From positions 5,642,001 through 5,706,000 of the forward strand of contig NZ_CP108055.1 in the NCBI RefSeq assembly GCF_036174265.1: DNA of 64,000 bases. Reading direction: 5' to 3'. The position numbers were made by a program, and so were the translations under genes. Source of the DNA: Streptomyces sp. NBC_00285 (GTDB lineage Bacteria; Actinomycetota; Actinomycetes; Streptomycetales; Streptomycetaceae). The notes beneath the pieces were generated by a model, which saw only the letters and a program-made list of their open reading frames with translations, searched no databases and had not been told where the DNA came from. Of this stretch, positions 28,186 to 38,468 are shown one piece after another. How positions within the stretch are numbered: position 1 is the first letter of the stretch; the number at the start of each line of letters is the position of its first letter.

Positions 28186-29484
28186 ATGGGTCTGACGAGC
28201 GAGACGACCGTGTATGTGATGGCGACCCTTGCCGCCGTGGGTGTGGCACTGCTGGTCTGGCTGTGGCCACGGTTCGCCCGGCAGGGACTGTGGCAGGTGC
28301 TGGGACGACTGGTGGCCATCGGGACGACCCAGGTGGTGATCATCGCCGCGTTCGCGTGCTGGCTGAACTCGTCGTACCAGTTCTTCGGATCGTGGGGCGA
28401 ACTCTTCGGCCAGGTCGAGACCGCCCCCGTCGGAGTGACACAGGCGGGCGGAGCAGTCGAGGGCGTCGGCACGGTGAACGGCGCCGCCCTGAAGGGGTCG
28501 CTGGTTCAGCCGGCCGGTTACGGGCAGCTGAACCAGGTCAGCGGACTGCCCACCGGCCCCGCCGCGGTGAACGGGCGAGTGGAGTCCGTGAAGGTCGTCG
28601 GACGCCGCACGGGCGTGGTCGACCCGGCGTTCGTCTACCTGCCGCCGCAGTACTTCCAGAAGGCGTACCAGCGGCAGCGCTTCCCGGTGATCGTCGCGCT
28701 CAGCGGCTACCCGGGCAGCATCTTCAACCTCGCGCAGCATCTGAAGGTCCCCCAGATCGCCGGTGAACTGCAGAAGAGCGGCCAGATGCAGCCGACCATC
28801 ATGGTGATGATCCGGCCGACGATCGCCCCGCCGCGCGACACCGAGTGCGTGAACGTACCGGGCGGTCCGCAGACCGAGACCTTCCTGGCCAAGGACCTCC
28901 CCGACGCCCTGAAGTCCGCGTACCGGGTGGGGCATGACGCCAGCGCCTGGGGTGTCATGGGCTACTCCTCCGGCGGCAGCTGCGCCCTTCAGCTGACGAT
29001 GCGCGATCCGCACGCGTACACGACGGCCGCCGCACTGTCGCCCGACTACAAGGTCAAGGACGACCCGACGACCGGCAGCCTCTTCGGCAGCGGCCCCGGA
29101 CGCGCCGAGCGGAGCAACGGCCACGATCTGATGTGGCGGCTCAAGAACCTGCCCGTTCCCCAGGTCTCCGTCCTGGTGGCCGAGAGCAAGCACGGCGAGC
29201 GCGGTTATCCGCAGACGAAGGCCTTCATCAAGGCCGTCAGGGCACCCATGCGTGTCGTGTCGATCCAGCCCGAGCACGGCAGCCACAACTTCCCGACCTG
29301 GGTACAGGAGATGCCCCCCGCCCTGAAGTGGATGAGCCAGCAGCTGACGTTCCCCCAGGACGTCGTGCCCCGTCACCACAGGAACAAGCCGGGCTCGGTG
29401 GTCGCCGACCCGCCGAAGACCGGTCACGCCCCGCTGCGCGCCGACGGCCCGGAGCCCACCCCCACCGCCAGGACACGCAGGTGA
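28186..29484 (+). CDS. Membrane-anchored esterase (antigen-85-like fold)
   Basis: 432-residue protein. Two N-terminal membrane segments (about 8-26 and 38-58) precede an alpha/beta-hydrolase of the esterase D/antigen 85 type (about 125-400). The nucleophile motif is GYSSGG and the catalytic His is in PEHGSHNF; the acid is probably in SPDYK or nearby. Oxyanion region IVALSGYPG. It could hydrolyse or transfer acyl groups at the cell surface. ATG at 28186 taken; an ATG at 28144 in frame is possible. Confidence 0.85.
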   Translation: MGLTSETTVYVMATLAAVGVALLVWLWPRFARQGLWQVLGRLVAIGTTQVVIIAAFACWLNSSYQFFGSWGELFGQVETAPVGVTQAGGAVEGVGTVNGAALKGSLVQPAGYGQLNQVSGLPTGPAAVNGRVESVKVVGRRTGVVDPAFVYLPPQYFQKAYQRQRFPVIVALSGYPGSIFNLAQHLKVPQIAGELQKSGQMQPTIMVMIRPTIAPPRDTECVNVPGGPQTETFLAKDLPDALKSAYRVGHDASAWGVMGYSSGGSCALQLTMRDPHAYTTAAALSPDYKVKDDPTTGSLFGSGPGRAERSNGHDLMWRLKNLPVPQVSVLVAESKHGERGYPQTKAFIKAVRAPMRVVSIQPEHGSHNFPTWVQEMPPALKWMSQQLTFPQDVVPRHHRNKPGSVVADPPKTGHAPLRADGPEPTPTARTRR

Positions 29485-29526
29485 CGGCGTACATCGATCC
29501 GGTCGGCAAGAGACCCGCCGTCGCGA

Positions 29527-30048
29527 TCAGGAGAGCCCGGACGCCCTGAGTACCGCTCGCGCGGTCTCGTCGTCGATGCTGTGGCCGAGCCGCTCCAGCA
29601 CGTCCGCGCCCTGCAGCAGCGTGCCGCGCTCGACGGAGCGGCGGACTCCGGTGTCGAGTTCGTGCCAGACCAGCGGGTTGGCGGCCAGGACGTGCGGGTC
29701 CAGTTCCACGCGGTGGCCGTAGGCGTCGCGCAGGACCAGCTGGGACGAGACGCCGTCGTAGCGCCGTACGGTCGTCAGCGCGTCCGTGCGCACCACGCGC
29801 CTGCGCCAGGGACCCCGCACCGCCAGCCAGCCGGTGCCTGCCGTGACCCGGGGCGGGAGCAGGACGGTGAAGAGGGCGGCCGACATGCCGAGCCACAGCA
29901 CGACACGCAGGGGTGACAGGCTGCGCGCGTCCCAGTCGACCAGCAGGCACATGGCGCCGAACAGCGTGGTGCAGCTCGCCGCGAGCCGGGCGCTGCCCCG
30001 CCAGTGGCGGTCACCGGCCCGGTCCCACCGGTCGTCGGAACGTCGCAT
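29527..30048 (-). CDS. Small membrane protein with PH-like domain
   Basis: 173-residue protein. Two membrane segments (about 18-36 and 46-64) are followed by a basic beta-rich domain resembling bacterial PH domains (about 70-115: WLAVRGPWRRRVVRTDALTTV) and a helical tail. Function unknown. The start at 30048 is preceded by four CGTMARG-type 11-bp repeats shared with the potassium transporter promoters, so a role in potassium or turgor homeostasis is inferred. It lies downstream of the APC transporter on the same strand, 104 bp away. Confidence 0.75.
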   Translation of the reverse strand: MRRSDDRWDRAGDRHWRGSARLAASCTTLFGAMCLLVDWDARSLSPLRVVLWLGMSAALFTVLLPPRVTAGTGWLAVRGPWRRRVVRTDALTTVRRYDGVSSQLVLRDAYGHRVELDPHVLAANPLVWHELDTGVRRSVERGTLLQGADVLERLGHSIDDETARAVLRASGLS

Positions 30049-30085
30049 GCCGCTGACGTTAGGCGGCCGTGCGGGGCCCGGCGGC

Positions 30086-30139
30086 TGCCCCTGACGGGGT
30101 TCTGACGCCGTGCGGGTGATTCCTGACGGGATCCTTACG
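30086..30139 (-). promoter_or_regulatory. Putative response-regulator operator (site A)
   Basis: On the minus strand: CGTAAGGATCC (30139), CGTCAGGAATC (30128), CGTCAGAACCC (30107) and CGTCAGGGGCA (30096). Offsets are 0, 11, 32 and 43. It ends 37 bp before the start of the 30048 gene. The same spacing occurs at 32369 and 34387. Confidence 0.6.
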
Positions 30140-30152
30140 CCGGGCGCCGGGT

Positions 30153-32108
30153 TCAGCCGGTGTGGACGCGGGGGCGGCGGGCGCGGTCGGGTTCCGCCTC
30201 GCGCAGGACCTCTCGGGTGACCGGGGCGACCTCGCCCTGGCCGAAGAGGAAGAAGCGCAGGAAGTTGGCGAAGGGGCCGCCCTCGGTCCACTCGAAGTAG
30301 ATGTGCGGGGTGCAGTCCGTGGTGTCGCGGACGTGGAGGAGGAGGGCGGCCAGGGCGTTGGGGACGGAGGAGGACTCCAGGGTGAGGACGCGGTAGCGGC
30401 TGTGCAGGACCTCGCCCCGGACCGTCAGGCTCGCCTCGAACTCGGAGGGGTCCGTCACGGTCACCTCGACGAAGACGAAGTCCTCCTGCTCCGGCATGTC
30501 GTTGTCGGCCCGGATCTGCTCGATCTTGTCCCGGTACTCGGCCTTGTCGCGGCTGTCGGGTTCGTTGGCGATGAAGCGGATCTTGCGGCTGGCGATGTCC
30601 CGGATGAAACGTTCCGCCATGTCGTCGAGCGTCACGCTGGTCACGCGGAGCTCGAAGGCGCGGGCCAGCCGGGAGAGCAGCGAGACCAGGATGATGCCGG
30701 CGATGAAACAGGCGCCGATCTTGACGCCGTCGGGGCGTTCGATGACGTTCGCGACGGTGACGTAGAGGAACACCGCCGAGATCACGGCGAAGCCGATCGT
30801 CCAGCCCCGTTGGCCGGCCTTGCGCGCGGCGATGGTCACCGCGATCGCCGCCGAGCTGATGAGGACGAGCACGCCGGTGGCGTACGCGCCGCCCTGCGCG
30901 TCGACATCCGCGTCGAACACCCACGTGACGAGGAAGCCGATGAGCGTGAAGACGATGACCATCGGACGGACGGCCCGGGCCCAGTGCGGTGCCATGCCGT
31001 AACGGGGCAGGTAGCGCGGCATCAGGTTGAGCAGACCGGCCATCGCCGAGGCGCCGGCGAACCACAGGATGGCGATGGTCGAGACGTCGTAGACCGTGCC
31101 GAAGACGCCGCCCAGGTACTTGTGTGCCAGGAAGGCGAGGGCGCGGCCGTTGGCCTGTCCGCCGGACTCGAACTCCTTCTCCGGGATCAGGAGGGTGGTG
31201 ATGAAGCTGGTGGCGATCAGGAAGACGCTCATGATGAGAGCGGCGGCCGTCAGCAGTTTCTTGGTGTCGCGGATACGGCCACGGGGGTTCTCCTCCGTGT
31301 CGCCCTCGTCGCCCTTCACATGCGGCATGACGGCGACGCCGGTCTCGAAGCCGGACAGGCCAAGGGCGAGCTTGGGGAAGACCAGCAGCGCCACGCCGAC
31401 CATGGCGAAGACGTTGCCGTGCTCGGCGGTGAGGGCGTTCGACCAGTCGGTGACCACGTGACCCGCGGTGACGACGTGCCACAGGCCGACGGCCACGACG
31501 ACGACGTTCAGCGTGAGATAGAGGCCCACGAGGACGACCGCGACACCGATCGCCTCCAGGAAGCCCTTGAGGAACACCGCGCCCAGCAGGGCGACCAGGA
31601 CGAGGGTGATCAGCATCCGCTGGTCGTGCAGGGTGCTGGTCAGATGCGGGTTCTCGACCAGGTGGGTCGACGCGTCGGCCGCCGAGAGCGTGATGGTGAT
31701 CAGGAAGTCGGTGGCGGCGAAGCCCAGCAGGGTCAGGACGAACAGCTTGCCCTTCCAGAACGACAGCAGCCGCTCCAGCATCGCGATCGAGCCCTCGCCG
31801 TGCGGGCTCTCCTCCGCCACCCGGCGGTAGACCGGAAGCGCGCCGGCCAGGGTGACCAGGACGAGGACGATGGTCGCGACGGGGGAGAGCAGTCCGGCCG
31901 CGAGCGCGGCGATGCCCGGCTGGTAGCCGAGGGTGGAGAAGTAGTCGACGCCGGTCAGGCACATCACCCGGTACCAGGGCTGGCCCTTGTGCGGCGGCTC
32001 GGGTTCGGCGTGCGGGCCCGTGTGGCCGCCGCTCCTGCCCATGTCGGACAGGCCCTGAAGCATCCACGTCCGTAGACGGCTCTGCGGAGGGTGTTCGGTG
32101 GTGACCAT
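30153..32108 (-). CDS. APC-superfamily permease, probable potassium/amino acid transporter
   Basis: 651-residue polytopic membrane protein, about 12 membrane segments (about 55-475) and a cytoplasmic C-terminal domain of about 170 residues. The first helix region ([14 protein letters not shown]) resembles the substrate loop of APC-type K+ importers of the KUP/KimA kind. Typical amino-acid permeases lack such a large C-terminal domain. Potassium as substrate is inferred from fold and from the kdp neighbourhood. ATG at 32108. It diverges from the KimA-like gene. Confidence 0.8.
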   Translation of the reverse strand: MVTTEHPPQSRLRTWMLQGLSDMGRSGGHTGPHAEPEPPHKGQPWYRVMCLTGVDYFSTLGYQPGIAALAAGLLSPVATIVLVLVTLAGALPVYRRVAEESPHGEGSIAMLERLLSFWKGKLFVLTLLGFAATDFLITITLSAADASTHLVENPHLTSTLHDQRMLITLVLVALLGAVFLKGFLEAIGVAVVLVGLYLTLNVVVVAVGLWHVVTAGHVVTDWSNALTAEHGNVFAMVGVALLVFPKLALGLSGFETGVAVMPHVKGDEGDTEENPRGRIRDTKKLLTAAALIMSVFLIATSFITTLLIPEKEFESGGQANGRALAFLAHKYLGGVFGTVYDVSTIAILWFAGASAMAGLLNLMPRYLPRYGMAPHWARAVRPMVIVFTLIGFLVTWVFDADVDAQGGAYATGVLVLISSAAIAVTIAARKAGQRGWTIGFAVISAVFLYVTVANVIERPDGVKIGACFIAGIILVSLLSRLARAFELRVTSVTLDDMAERFIRDIASRKIRFIANEPDSRDKAEYRDKIEQIRADNDMPEQEDFVFVEVTVTDPSEFEASLTVRGEVLHSRYRVLTLESSSVPNALAALLLHVRDTTDCTPHIYFEWTEGGPFANFLRFFLFGQGEVAPVTREVLREAEPDRARRPRVHTG

Positions 32109-32219
32109 CGGGCGGCTCTCCTGATGTGCGGCGCAGTGCGGGATCCGGCCATCACACAGACGGCGGCATCAGCGTATGCAGACAGTGACCTGAGGGCCGA
32201 GGGATGGATCACACGTTCG

Positions 32220-32241
32220 CGTCAGGGTTGCGTTAAGACCG
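32220..32241 (+). promoter_or_regulatory. Putative response-regulator half-operator (site B)
   Basis: CGTCAGGGTTG followed directly by CGTTAAGACCG, an 11-bp direct repeat, in the divergent region between the two transporter genes. A second pair at +32 is not seen. Confidence 0.45.
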
Positions 32242-32368
32242 GCCGCGACGGCACCGGCGGCGCACTGGCGGCGCATCAGGGAGGGATGTTCCGGTGCGGC
32301 GGGGGAGGGCTCGGCCATTCGAGGCTGCGGGGCCCCGGCGGCAGGGGCGCCCGGATCGGCCGTACCCC

Positions 32369-32422
32369 CGTCAAGGATCCGTCAAAGTCGGCCGGTCCGG
32401 CGCGAAGAAGCCGCTAAGAGGA
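32369..32422 (+). promoter_or_regulatory. Putative response-regulator operator (site C)
   Basis: CGTCAAGGATC (32369), CGTCAAAGTCG (32380), and degenerate units CGCGAAGAAGC (32401) and CGCTAAGAGGA (32412): offsets 0, 11, 32 and 43. It ends 91 bp before the KimA-like gene start. The 32109-32513 gap has no other feature I can support. Confidence 0.6.
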
Positions 32423-32513
32423 GGCGGCCCGGGCCGGGGTCGGACACACCCTGAGTGCACCGCGCACGGTTCTCCCCGCGTGCGCGGCACGAAGGAAGAA
32501 GGAGATCGCACCG

Positions 32514-34367
32514 ATGTCCGTCCTGACCCACGAGCCGGGCGCGGCCCCCGCCGACGAAGAGCCTCCCGATACCGGCGAACGCCACCGGCTGACCGCAGTC
32601 ACGGGCCTCGCCGCCCTGTCCCTGGACGCGATGGCGTCGGTGGCGTACGGGCCCGAGGCGATCGTCCTGGTGCTGGCGGCGGCCGGGGCGCACGGCCTGG
32701 GCTTCACGCTCCCGGTCACGCTGGCCATCGCCACCCTGCTCGCGGTGCTCGTCGCCTCGTACCGTCAGGTGATCGCCGCCTTCCCGGACGGCGGTGGGTC
32801 GTACGCCGTTGCCAGGACGCATCTGGGCGCGCGCACGAGCCTGGTGGCCGCCGCCTCGCTGGTCCTCGACTACGTGCTGAACGTCGCCGTCGCCGTCACG
32901 GCGGGTGTGGCCGCGCTGACCTCGGCCTTTCCCGGCCTGTACGGGGATCGACTGTGGCTGTGCCTGGTGGTGCTCGTGCTGATCACGGGCGTCAACCTGC
33001 GGGGCATCGTCGAGTCGGCCAGGGTCTTCATCGTGCCGACCGTGGTGTTCGTCGGGTCGGTCCTCGTGCTCATAGCGGTGGGCCTGTTCCGGTCCGGGCC
33101 GGTGAGCACGGCCACCGCCGACGGGCACGCCTCCGTGCTCGCCGACAACGCCACCTCGGTGGGCGCACTGCTGTTGCTGAAGGCCTTCGCCTCCGGATGT
33201 GCCGCGCTCACCGGCGTCGAGGCGATCGCGAACGCGGTGCCGTCCTTCCGCCGCCCACGGGTCAGGCGCGCCCAGCGTGCGGAGGTCGCCCTCGGGGCGG
33301 TGCTCGGTGTGATGCTGATCGGCCTGTCGGTACTGATCGGCCGCTTCCACCTCCAGCCGGTCGAGGACGTCACCGTCCTCGCCCAGCTCGCGGACGCCTC
33401 GCTCGGCCACAACTGGGGCTTCTACGTCATCCAGTTCGCGACGATGATCCTGCTCGCGCTGTCGGCCAACACCTCCTTCGGAGGGCTGCCGGTGCTGCTG
33501 AAACTGCTGGCCCGCGACAACTACCTGCCGCATGTCTTCGCACTGAAGGCCGACCGCCAGGTCCACCGCCACGGTGTTCTGGCCCTGGCCGCGGTCTCCG
33601 CCGCGCTGCTGGTGTTCTCCGGCGGCGACACCAACACCCTGGTGCCGCTGTTCGCCATCGGTGTCTTCGTCGGCTTCACGATCGCGCAGGTCGGGATGGT
33701 CCGGCACTGGCGCCTTGAACGCCGGGAGGAGGGGAGCCGTGGCCGGCGGGGCAAGGCGCTGCTGAACGGCTTCGGAGCCGCGCTCACCGGCGTGGCGGCG
33801 GTCGTCGTCACGCTGGAGAAGTTCCGGGAGGGCGCCTGGCTGGTCGTGATCGCGCTGCCGCTGCTGGTCGCGGCGTTCCTCGCCGTCCATCGTGCCTACG
33901 GCCGCATCGGCGAGCGGCTCGGTCTGGGCCGTATCCCCGAGCCCCCGCACCGTGAGCGCTCGCTGGTGATCGTGCCCGTCTCCTCGCTGTCCCGGCTGAC
34001 GTCGGAGGCCCTGACCGCGGCGGCGTCCCTAGGCGATGAGGTGCGTGCGGTGACCGTCTGCTACCCGGACCCCGAGGACCGGGCCGCCCTGCACGCCCTG
34101 GAGCGCTCCTGGGCCGAGTGGGATCCGGGTGTCGAGCTGGTCCGGTTGTCCTGCGAGCGGCGTTCCCTGGGCCGTCCGATCGCCGCCTACGTCCGTGAGG
34201 TCGCCGCGGCCGAGCCCGCCACCCGGGTGACGGTGCTGATAGCGGAGACGGAGCCGGAGCGGCTGTGGCAGCGGCTGCTCCAGAACCAACGGGGCGCGGT
34301 CGTCGCGCATGCCGTACGGCGGGAGACGGACGCGGTCATCTGCCGGCTGCGGTTCCGCCTGCTGTGA
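32514..34367 (+). CDS. KimA-like APC potassium transporter
   Basis: 617-residue membrane protein, about 12 membrane segments (about 28-455) and a cytoplasmic C-terminal domain (about 475-617, USPA-like, starting SLVIVPVSSLSRLTSEAL). The motif LSLDAMASVAYGPEAI in the first helix closely recalls the K+-binding loop of KimA/YdaO-type importers. KimA proteins import K+ with protons and are controlled by c-di-AMP through the C-terminal domain. ATG at 32514 behind AAGGAAGAAGGAG. Precedes the kdp operon by 146 bp in the same direction. Confidence 0.85.
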   Translation: MSVLTHEPGAAPADEEPPDTGERHRLTAVTGLAALSLDAMASVAYGPEAIVLVLAAAGAHGLGFTLPVTLAIATLLAVLVASYRQVIAAFPDGGGSYAVARTHLGARTSLVAAASLVLDYVLNVAVAVTAGVAALTSAFPGLYGDRLWLCLVVLVLITGVNLRGIVESARVFIVPTVVFVGSVLVLIAVGLFRSGPVSTATADGHASVLADNATSVGALLLLKAFASGCAALTGVEAIANAVPSFRRPRVRRAQRAEVALGAVLGVMLIGLSVLIGRFHLQPVEDVTVLAQLADASLGHNWGFYVIQFATMILLALSANTSFGGLPVLLKLLARDNYLPHVFALKADRQVHRHGVLALAAVSAALLVFSGGDTNTLVPLFAIGVFVGFTIAQVGMVRHWRLERREEGSRGRRGKALLNGFGAALTGVAAVVVTLEKFREGAWLVVIALPLLVAAFLAVHRAYGRIGERLGLGRIPEPPHRERSLVIVPVSSLSRLTSEALTAAASLGDEVRAVTVCYPDPEDRAALHALERSWAEWDPGVELVRLSCERRSLGRPIAAYVREVAAAEPATRVTVLIAETEPERLWQRLLQNQRGAVVAHAVRRETDAVICRLRFRLL

Positions 34368-34386
34368 GGGCTGCGGGGACGGCGGC

Positions 34387-34461
34387 CGTATGGACCCCGT
34401 CAAAGGTGTGGGCGCCGCCGTAAGGGACTCGTCAACGGCCGGCCGATTCCCGTCCGGGGCG
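34387..34461 (+). promoter_or_regulatory. Putative response-regulator operator before kdpF (site D)
   Basis: CGTATGGACCC (34387), CGTCAAAGGTG (34398), CGTAAGGGACT (34419) and CGTCAACGGCC (34430): offsets 0, 11, 32 and 43, with a possible fifth unit CGTCCGGGGCG at 34451. The four-unit core ends 73 bp before the first start codon of the kdp operon. Confidence 0.65.
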
Positions 34462-34513
34462 GGGTTTCCTCTACCTGTCCGTTCCTCTTCCGAACCTCTC
34501 CTAGGAGTTCGCG

Positions 34514-34597
34514 ATGGCCGACCTGGCCTTCGTCGTCACCACGATCGCGGTCTTCGCGCTGGTGGCCCTCGTCGCCAAGGGGGTGACGAAGCTGTGA
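34514..34597 (+). CDS. 27-residue membrane peptide preceding KdpF
   Basis: Short coding sequence MADLAFVVTTIAVFALVALV..., one hydrophobic helix and a basic tail (AKGVTKL). A clear TAGGAG site sits 7 bp upstream of the ATG. Its stop overlaps the GTG of kdpF (GTGA), so both are translated as a unit. It resembles KdpF in size and topology but not in sequence. Likely a second small stabilising or regulatory subunit of the Kdp complex; not tested. Confidence 0.7.
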   Translation: MADLAFVVTTIAVFALVALVAKGVTKL

Positions 34598-34683
34598 CCG
34601 CCGAGAACATCGTCGGCCTGATCGTGGCCGTCGCCCTGCTGGGCTATCTCGTCCTCGCCCTGATCTTCCCGGAGAGGTTCTGA
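34594..34683 (+). CDS. kdpF: Potassium-transporting ATPase KdpF subunit
   Basis: 29-residue single-helix peptide ([20 protein letters not shown]..., ending FPERF), the typical KdpF pattern. KdpF stabilises the KdpABC K+ pump in the membrane. GTG start overlapping the previous stop codon; kdpA follows 7 bp later. Confidence 0.9.
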   Translation: MTAENIVGLIVAVALLGYLVLALIFPERF

Positions 34684-34690
34684 GTCACAG

Positions 34691-36355
34691 ATGGGTCCCG
34701 TACTCGCCGGCGCTCTCCAGCTGCTCGCCCTCATGGGCGCGCTGGCACTCGCCTACATTCCCCTTGGCACCTATATGGCCAAGGTCTACTCCACCGACCG
34801 GCACTGGCGCGTCGAGAAGTGGATCTACAAGGGCATCGGGGCCGACCCCGACACCGAGATGCGCTGGCCCGCGTACCTGCGCGGGGTGCTCGCCTTCTCC
34901 ACGGTCGGCGTGCTGTTCCTCTACCTGTTGCAGCGGCTCCAGGGTGTGCTGCCGGGCTCGCTGGGCTTCAAGGCCATCGACCCGGACCAGGCGTTCAACA
35001 CCGCCGTGTCCTTCGTGACGAACACCAACTGGCAGTCGTACTACGGCGAACAGGCCATGGGCCATGTCGTGCAGACCGCCGGGCTGGCCGTCCAGAACTT
35101 CGTGTCGGCGGCCGTCGGTATCGCCGTAGCGGTGGCGCTGGTGCGCGGCTTCGCCCGCTCGCGGACCGGTGAACTCGGCAACTTCTGGGCCGACATGGTG
35201 CGCGGGGTGATCCGCATCCTGCTGCCGGGCGCGTTCATTGCGGCGATCGTGCTGGTGGCCTGCGGGGTCATCCAGAACTTCTCCGGCATCCACGAGGTCG
35301 GCCAGTTCATGGGCGGCTCGCAGCAGTGGAACGGCGGCGCGGTCGCCTCGCAGGAGGCGATCAAGGAGTTCGGCACCAACGGCGGCGGTTACTTCAACGC
35401 CAACTCGGCGCACCCCTTCGAGAACCCGACGCCGTTCACCGACCTCTTCGAGATCTTCCTGCTGCTGGTGATCCCGTTCGCGCTGACCCGCACCTTCGGC
35501 ATCATGGTCGGCTCGGTCAGGCAGGGGTACGCGATCCTCGCCACCATGGCCTCGATCTGGGTCGGCTTCACCGCCCTGATGATGTGGACCGAATTCGCCC
35601 ACCACGGACCGGCGTTGCAGATCGCCGGGGGCGCGATGGAGGGCAAGGAGACCCGCTTCGGGGTCGGCGCCTCGTCGATCTTCGCGGTGGCGACCACGCT
35701 CACCTCGACCGGCGCGGTGAACTCCTTCCACTCCTCCTTCACCGGGCTCGGCGGAGGCGTCACCATGCTCGGCATGATGCTGGGCGAGATCGCGCCCGGC
35801 GGCACCGGCTCCGGCCTCTACGGCATGCTGATCATGGCGGTCATCGCGGTGTTCATCGCCGGTCTGATGGTGGGCCGTACGCCCGAGTACCTGGGCAAGA
35901 AGATCGGCACCCGTGAGATCAAACTGGCCGCCTGCTACATCCTGATCACCCCGGCCCTGGTGCTCGTCTTCACCGCTGCGGCGATGGCCCTGCCGACGCC
36001 CGGCAACTCGATGACCAACTCCGGCGCGCACGGTTTCTCCGAGATCCTGTACGCCTACACGTCGGCCGCCAACAACAACGGCTCGGCCTTCGCGGGGCTG
36101 AACGCGGACACGCAGTGGTTCAACACCACGCTGGGCCTGGCCATGGTGCTGGGCCGCTTCCTGCCCATGGTGTTCGTGCTGGCGCTGGCCGGATCGCTCG
36201 CCGAGCAGCGGCCGGTGCCGGAGACCGCCGGCACCCTACGCACCGAAAAGCCGCTGTTCACCGGGCTGTTGGTGGGCGCGATCCTCATCATCACCGGTCT
36301 GACCTACTTCCCGGCCCTCGCGCTGGGACCGCTGGCCGAGGGGCTGGCGTCATGA
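34691..36355 (+). CDS. kdpA: Potassium-transporting ATPase KdpA subunit
   Basis: 554-residue K+-binding and translocating subunit of the Kdp P-type pump, about 10 membrane helices. The four selectivity-filter loops are visible: [25 protein letters not shown] and NNNGSAF. Full length. Its stop overlaps the kdpB start (ATGA). Confidence 0.97.
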   Translation: MGPVLAGALQLLALMGALALAYIPLGTYMAKVYSTDRHWRVEKWIYKGIGADPDTEMRWPAYLRGVLAFSTVGVLFLYLLQRLQGVLPGSLGFKAIDPDQAFNTAVSFVTNTNWQSYYGEQAMGHVVQTAGLAVQNFVSAAVGIAVAVALVRGFARSRTGELGNFWADMVRGVIRILLPGAFIAAIVLVACGVIQNFSGIHEVGQFMGGSQQWNGGAVASQEAIKEFGTNGGGYFNANSAHPFENPTPFTDLFEIFLLLVIPFALTRTFGIMVGSVRQGYAILATMASIWVGFTALMMWTEFAHHGPALQIAGGAMEGKETRFGVGASSIFAVATTLTSTGAVNSFHSSFTGLGGGVTMLGMMLGEIAPGGTGSGLYGMLIMAVIAVFIAGLMVGRTPEYLGKKIGTREIKLAACYILITPALVLVFTAAAMALPTPGNSMTNSGAHGFSEILYAYTSAANNNGSAFAGLNADTQWFNTTLGLAMVLGRFLPMVFVLALAGSLAEQRPVPETAGTLRTEKPLFTGLLVGAILIITGLTYFPALALGPLAEGLAS

Positions 36356-38463
36356 CCTCCGACCTACACGAGGGCTCGATGTCCACTTCCACCCTTGCGC
36401 CCCACCAGGACGCGCCGACGGGGCACAAGGCCCCCGAGGGCCGTGTCGGCGCGGGCCTCTTCGACCCCAAGCAGCTCCTCAAGTCGCTGCCGGACGCCTT
36501 CCGCAAGCTCGATCCGCGGGTGATGGTCAAGTCGCCCGTGATGTTCGTGGTGTGGATCGGGTCCGTGCTGACCACGGTGTTCTCCTTCAAGGACCCGGGC
36601 GACTGGTTCGGCTGGACCATCAGCGTCTGGCTGTGGCTGACCGTCGTCTTCGCCAACCTGGCGGAGGCGGTCGCCGAGGGGCGCGGGAAGGCGCAGGCCG
36701 ACACGCTCCGCAAGGCCAAGACGGACACGGTGGCACGTCTGCTGGACGGCACCGAAGTCCCCGGAACCGGGCTGAAGATCGGTGACCTGGTCGTCTGCGA
36801 GGCCGGCGACATCATCCCCGGCGACGGTGACGTCGTCGAGGGCGTCGCCTCCGTCGACGAGTCGGCGATCACCGGGGAGTCGGCGCCGGTCATCCGGGAG
36901 TCGGGCGGCGACCGAAGCGCTGTCACCGGCGGTACGAAGGTCCTCTCCGACCGGATCGTCATCAAGATCACGACGAAGCCCGGCGAGACCTTCATCGACC
37001 GGATGATCAACCTGGTCGAGGGCGCGTCCCGGCAGAAGACGCCCAACGAGATCGCGCTGAACATCCTGCTGGCGTCCCTCACCATCGTCTTCCTGCTGGC
37101 GGTGGCGACCCTGCCGCCGTTCGCCGACTACGCGGGCACCCACCTGACGATGGTCGTGCTGGTCGCCCTGCTGGTCTGCCTCATCCCGACCACCATCGGC
37201 GCCCTGCTCTCCGCGATCGGCATCGCGGGCATGGACCGGCTGGTCCAGCGCAACGTACTGGCCATGTCCGGCAGGGCGGTCGAGGCCGCCGGTGACGTGT
37301 CCACCCTGCTCCTCGACAAGACCGGCACCATCACCCTCGGCAACCGCCAGGCCGCCGAGTTCGTGCCGGTGAGCGGGGTCACCGAGGCCGAACTCGCCGA
37401 CGCCGCCCAGCTGTCGTCACTGGCCGACGAGACACCCGAGGGCCGCTCGATCGTCGTACTCGCCAAGGAGAAGTACGGACTGCGCGAGCGCCACCAGGGC
37501 GAGCTCGCGGGAGCCGAGTGGATCGAGTTCACCGCACAGACCCGTATGTCGGGTGTGGACGTCGACGGGCGCAAGGTCCGCAAGGGCGCGGCCGGTTCGG
37601 TCGTCAGGTGGGTCGAGGAACGCGGCGGCACGGTCTCCGCCGACGCGGAAGCGGCCACCGACCGGATCTCCGAGGCGGGCGGCACCCCGCTGCTGGTCGC
37701 GGTCGAGGACACCGCGGGCGCCCGTGTGCTGGGCGTCATCCACCTGAAGGACGTCGTCAAGGAGGGCATGCGGGAGCGGTTCGACGAGCTGCGCCGCATG
37801 GGCATCAGGACGATCATGATCACCGGTGACAACCCGCTGACCGCCAAGGCCATCGCCGAGGAGGCCGGCGTCGACGACTTCCTCGCGGAGGCCACTCCCG
37901 AGGACAAGATGGCGCTCATCAAGCGGGAGCAGGCCGGCGGCAAGCTCGTCGCGATGACCGGGGACGGCACCAACGACGCACCCGCGCTGGCCCAGGCCGA
38001 CGTCGGCGTGGCCATGAACACCGGTACGTCGGCCGCCAAGGAGGCCGGCAACATGGTCGACCTCGACTCCAACCCGACCAAGCTCATCGAGATCGTCGAG
38101 ATCGGCAAGCAACTCCTCATCACCCGGGGCGCGTTGACCACGTTCTCCATCGCCAACGACGTCGCGAAGTACTTCGCGATCATCCCGGCGCTGTTCGCGG
38201 CCGTCTACCCGGGCCTGGACAAGCTCAACATCATGGGCCTGTCCTCGCCGGACTCCGCGATCCTGTCGGCCGTCATCTTCAACGCGCTGATCATCATCGC
38301 GCTGGTGCCGCTGTCCCTGAAGGGCGTGCAGTACCGGCCGGTCAGCGCGGACAGGATGCTCCGCCGCAACCTCACCGTCTACGGCATCGGCGGCCTGATC
38401 GCACCCTTCGTCGGCATCAAGATCATCGACCTGCTCATCTCCCTCATCCCCGGGATCGGTTGA
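36352..38463 (+). CDS. kdpB: Potassium-transporting P-type ATPase KdpB subunit
   Basis: 703-residue catalytic subunit. Actuator TGES (about 174-177), phosphorylation site DKTGT with Asp322, and hinge GDGTNDAP are all present. Hydrolyses ATP to drive K+ uptake through KdpA. N-terminal extension of about 35 hydrophilic residues. The ATG at 36352 overlaps the kdpA stop; an ATG at 36379 is a possible alternative. kdpC starts 5 bp after its stop. Confidence 0.97.
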   Translation: MTSDLHEGSMSTSTLAPHQDAPTGHKAPEGRVGAGLFDPKQLLKSLPDAFRKLDPRVMVKSPVMFVVWIGSVLTTVFSFKDPGDWFGWTISVWLWLTVVFANLAEAVAEGRGKAQADTLRKAKTDTVARLLDGTEVPGTGLKIGDLVVCEAGDIIPGDGDVVEGVASVDESAITGESAPVIRESGGDRSAVTGGTKVLSDRIVIKITTKPGETFIDRMINLVEGASRQKTPNEIALNILLASLTIVFLLAVATLPPFADYAGTHLTMVVLVALLVCLIPTTIGALLSAIGIAGMDRLVQRNVLAMSGRAVEAAGDVSTLLLDKTGTITLGNRQAAEFVPVSGVTEAELADAAQLSSLADETPEGRSIVVLAKEKYGLRERHQGELAGAEWIEFTAQTRMSGVDVDGRKVRKGAAGSVVRWVEERGGTVSADAEAATDRISEAGGTPLLVAVEDTAGARVLGVIHLKDVVKEGMRERFDELRRMGIRTIMITGDNPLTAKAIAEEAGVDDFLAEATPEDKMALIKREQAGGKLVAMTGDGTNDAPALAQADVGVAMNTGTSAAKEAGNMVDLDSNPTKLIEIVEIGKQLLITRGALTTFSIANDVAKYFAIIPALFAAVYPGLDKLNIMGLSSPDSAILSAVIFNALIIIALVPLSLKGVQYRPVSADRMLRRNLTVYGIGGLIAPFVGIKIIDLLISLIPGIG

Positions 38464-38468
38464 CCGCC

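Noticed and set aside
29527..32067. 846-residue open frame on the minus strand
   Set aside because: The first 673 residues are a high-GC shadow of the APC permease gene; only the 173-residue end from 30048 has real protein features.
32109..32513. c-di-AMP (ydaO-type) riboswitch ahead of the KimA-like gene
   Set aside because: I looked for the conserved riboswitch core because KimA genes elsewhere have it, but did not see it. Direct repeats are the only clear signal.
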